From NCBI GenBank assembly GCA_029554345.1, contig JAKPJF010000120.1, positions 1-53,795 on the forward strand: a stretch of DNA of 53,795 nucleotides. The letters are read 5' to 3'. This document shows positions 52,328 through 53,795 of this stretch, piece by piece. This DNA comes from Spirochaetota bacterium (GTDB lineage: Bacteria; Spirochaetota; UBA4802; JAFGJZ01). Every line of letters starts with the position of its first letter. The stretch's first letter is position 1. The position numbers and the translations under genes were made by a program. The notes under the pieces are model-generated. The model was not told where the DNA came from. It searched no databases and was given only the letters and a program-made list of their open reading frames with translations.

Positions 52328-52513
52328 TTAGTCTTCGACGATAATTGCGCCGGTCGGGCAATCATTCGCAACTTCGACTTCGACGCCTTCGGCGGGCTGA
52401 GCGTGAACGCGGGCTTTTCCCTCGTCGTCAAACTCAAAGACTTCTGGCATCACTGAGACGCAGAGACCACATCCGATGCAAGCATCGCGGTCAATTCTAA
52501 CTTTTTTCGCCAT
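52328..52513 (-). CDS. Ferredoxin, single [4Fe-4S]
   Basis: A 61-residue acidic ferredoxin with C12-x2-C15-x2-C18 and C52-P, the four ligands of one [4Fe-4S] cluster. The second cluster of clostridial ferredoxins is replaced by a loop. This is the Fer-type small ferredoxin common in Bacilli. A GGAGG-like purine stretch precedes ATG 52513. Electron partner not evident; the cluster would be built by the suf system here. Confidence 0.93.
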   Translation of the reverse strand: MAKKVRIDRDACIGCGLCVSVMPEVFEFDDEGKARVHAQPAEGVEVEVANDCPTGAIIVED

Positions 52514-52596
52514 TTTTTATAGTGTCCTCCAACAACGGGAATTATAATATTAAACAATAGTTTATGCAAGGTTTATCAAATTACCCTATAAATGAT

Positions 52597-52614
52597 TTCT
52601 AATTTATATTAGAA
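52597..52614. promoter_or_regulatory. Inverted repeat in divergent intergenic region
   Basis: A perfect 7-bp inverted repeat TTCTAAT-TTAT-ATTAGAA lies between the divergent ferredoxin and the 52639 gene. It probably covers a promoter of the latter (TATATC-like box at about 52615). Operator role is inference. Confidence 0.35.
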
Positions 52615-52638
52615 TATATCAGTAAGCAGGACTGACCA

Positions 52639-52980
52639 TTGAAAGCTCTCACCCGCGTCGAAAAATTCCAGAAGCTGCGCGACGAAATCTCTCGCATGCC
52701 AGATGATAGCGAACTTTCGAGTGATCAAAAACCAGTCGGTTACGAAATCGCCCAAACCAAGAAGTCACAGGTCAGCGATATCAAGAGCGCGCGCTCGACG
52801 ATTGAATTTGGCATCGACGACATTATTGAAAGCGTGCGGGCATCAGACGAAAACGAGCGCAAAAGCGTCTCACCGATCGTCAAACAAAAACGCAAAGAAC
52901 TGATTCAGACAATCATTCTTATCTCAATTCTTATACTCTTGATTGTCGGGTTAATCATCATCGGAATTAACGCGTTTTAA
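52639..52980 (+). CDS. Small tail-anchored membrane protein, unknown
   Basis: A 113-residue protein with a polar, charged first 85 residues and one C-terminal membrane helix (residues ~88-112, TIILISILILLIVGLIIIGINAF). TTG start at 52639 with AGGA upstream; no better ATG. It is 14 bases before cmk and shares its direction, so likely one transcript. I do not recognise the family. Confidence 0.65.
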   Translation: MKALTRVEKFQKLRDEISRMPDDSELSSDQKPVGYEIAQTKKSQVSDIKSARSTIEFGIDDIIESVRASDENERKSVSPIVKQKRKELIQTIILISILILLIVGLIIIGINAF

Positions 52981-52994
52981 AAAAGGAGAACTTC

Positions 52995-53663
52995 ATGAAG
53001 AAAGTCACGATTGCCATCGATGGGCCAGCCGCGGCCGGAAAATCAACCGTCGCCAAAAAAGTTTCCCAGGCTCTCGGCTACACATATATTGATACCGGCG
53101 CGATGTATCGCGCTTTTACATACTACGTCATGAAAAAAGGTCTCGATCCTAAGGATGAAGCCGCCAGTATTTCGCTTGTTCCCGAGGTCGATATCGAACT
53201 TCATAGCGATGGCCGCGTCATCTGCTGTGGCGAAGACGTTACTAAAGTAATTCGCGAACCGCAAGTGTCTGCTAATGTCTCTTACATCGCTTCTTACAAA
53301 GATATTCGGCTCGCCCTTGTCGAACTTCAGAGAAAGATGGCTCAGCGCCGTTCGGTCGTCATGGATGGTCGCGACATCGGAACTTATGTCTTACCTAATG
53401 CCGATGTCAAAATATTTCAGATAGCCGATGTCCCCACTCGTGCGGTCAGGCGCTATGAAGAAAATATTTCCAAGGGCATCAAATGTACGCTGGCGGAAGT
53501 CGAAGAAGATGTCCGCCGCCGCGATTACATTGATTCGCACCGTGATTTTGCCCCTTTAAAACCAGCCGCCGATTCCGTTCTTCTCGATACTTCGTTTCTT
53601 AGTATTGAAGAAGCCGTCGAAGCAGTTCTTGATATAATCAAACGCAAAATCGGGGAGGCATAA
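52995..53663 (+). CDS. cmk: Cytidylate kinase
   Basis: A 222-residue CMP/dCMP kinase. The P-loop GPAAAGKST is at residues 9-17. [14 protein letters not shown] lies near 31 and [18 protein letters not shown] near residue 121, the bacterial Cmk signature. AAAGGAG precedes ATG 52995. Followed closely by der, the usual cmk-der neighbourhood in Firmicutes. Confidence 0.95.
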   Translation: MKKVTIAIDGPAAAGKSTVAKKVSQALGYTYIDTGAMYRAFTYYVMKKGLDPKDEAASISLVPEVDIELHSDGRVICCGEDVTKVIREPQVSANVSYIASYKDIRLALVELQRKMAQRRSVVMDGRDIGTYVLPNADVKIFQIADVPTRAVRRYEENISKGIKCTLAEVEEDVRRRDYIDSHRDFAPLKPAADSVLLDTSFLSIEEAVEAVLDIIKRKIGEA

Positions 53664-53667
53664 TAAT

Positions 53668-53795
53668 ATGCCTCTTGGCGTAGTCGCAATTATCGGTAGT
53701 CCGAATGTCGGGAAATCGACGATTTTTAATCGTATCATCGGCACGCGGCGCTCCATCATCGATGATGAGCCCGGCGTCACCCGCGATCGGCTATA
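53668..53795 (+). CDS. der: Ribosome-assembly GTPase Der (EngA), 3' end cut by window
   Basis: The first 42 codons of Der. It has [19 protein letters not shown] (G1 at residues 10-17) and [10 protein letters not shown] (switch I/G2) near residue 33. The second residue of the normal NxxGKS loop reads S-P-N, an ordinary variant. GGGGAGG lies 10 bases before ATG 53668. Der has tandem GTPase domains and acts in 50S maturation; the rest is beyond the window. Confidence 0.92.
   Translation, partial: MPLGVVAIIGSPNVGKSTIFNRIIGTRRSIIDDEPGVTRDRL

Overview
The window looks like chromosomal DNA of an uncultured, low-GC, Gram-positive-lineage bacterium from the Bacilli, near the Erysipelotrichia / Mollicutes-like orders. 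The evidence is the sufC-sufD-sufS-sufU-sufB order, lipobox-bearing PrsA foldases, an FMN riboswitch on a RibU-type transporter, YhaM, an Enterococcus-style V-type ATPase operon, and standard code use: TGA ends several core genes and Trp is TGG. Genus-level placement is not possible from the sequence alone.

There are three blocks. (1) Positions 1-12,055 are an AT-rich, co-directional surface-polysaccharide cluster. It holds a Wzy-like polymerase, four glycosyltransferases, an SDR epimerase, a GDP-heptose precursor set (hddA, an hddC-gmhB fusion, gmhA) and a Wzx flippase. (2) Positions about 12,100-22,300 are an accessory island. It holds a large serine recombinase with a small partner ORF, an unknown membrane-anchored protein, a module made of AbiEi-like regulator, AlbA_2/HATPase protein, frameshifted second AbiEi-like regulator and class II Fic protein, an IS3-type remnant, an intact AbiEi/AbiEii toxin-antitoxin pair, and a graveyard of broken genes that includes a decayed second copy of the abiEi promoter and start. 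(3) From 22,312 to the end the DNA is clearly richer in GC and holds housekeeping genes with few gaps.

The core block runs as follows: hemolysin III; flippase-like membrane protein and diacylglycerol-type glycosyltransferase; recX; yhaM; a PAS/GGDEF/EAL protein; then, on the minus strand, HIT and two foldase-type lipoproteins; sufCDSUB running into mnmG-rsmG; parA; a PucR-type HTH regulator; a nine-gene V-ATPase operon ending in nnrD; the FMN riboswitch and ribU; a ferredoxin; and a small membrane protein followed by cmk and der (cut by the window end).

Features that stand out: three-copy TTGGTG iterons with identical 10/12-bp spacing before both the AlbA_2 gene and the broken AbiEi gene; 20-bp repeats flanking the AbiEi/AlbA_2/Fic module; several genes whose -10 box lies too close to the start codon for a leader; V-ATPase K-subunit residues matching the Na+ site of Enterococcus hirae NtpK; a dockerin-like Ca2+ loop inside the PrsA foldase; an FMN riboswitch whose terminator 3' arm also carries the ribU Shine-Dalgarno; and a PAS-EAL protein whose reading frame and family signature begin upstream of any normal start codon. 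All functions are inferred from sequence reading; no database search was run.
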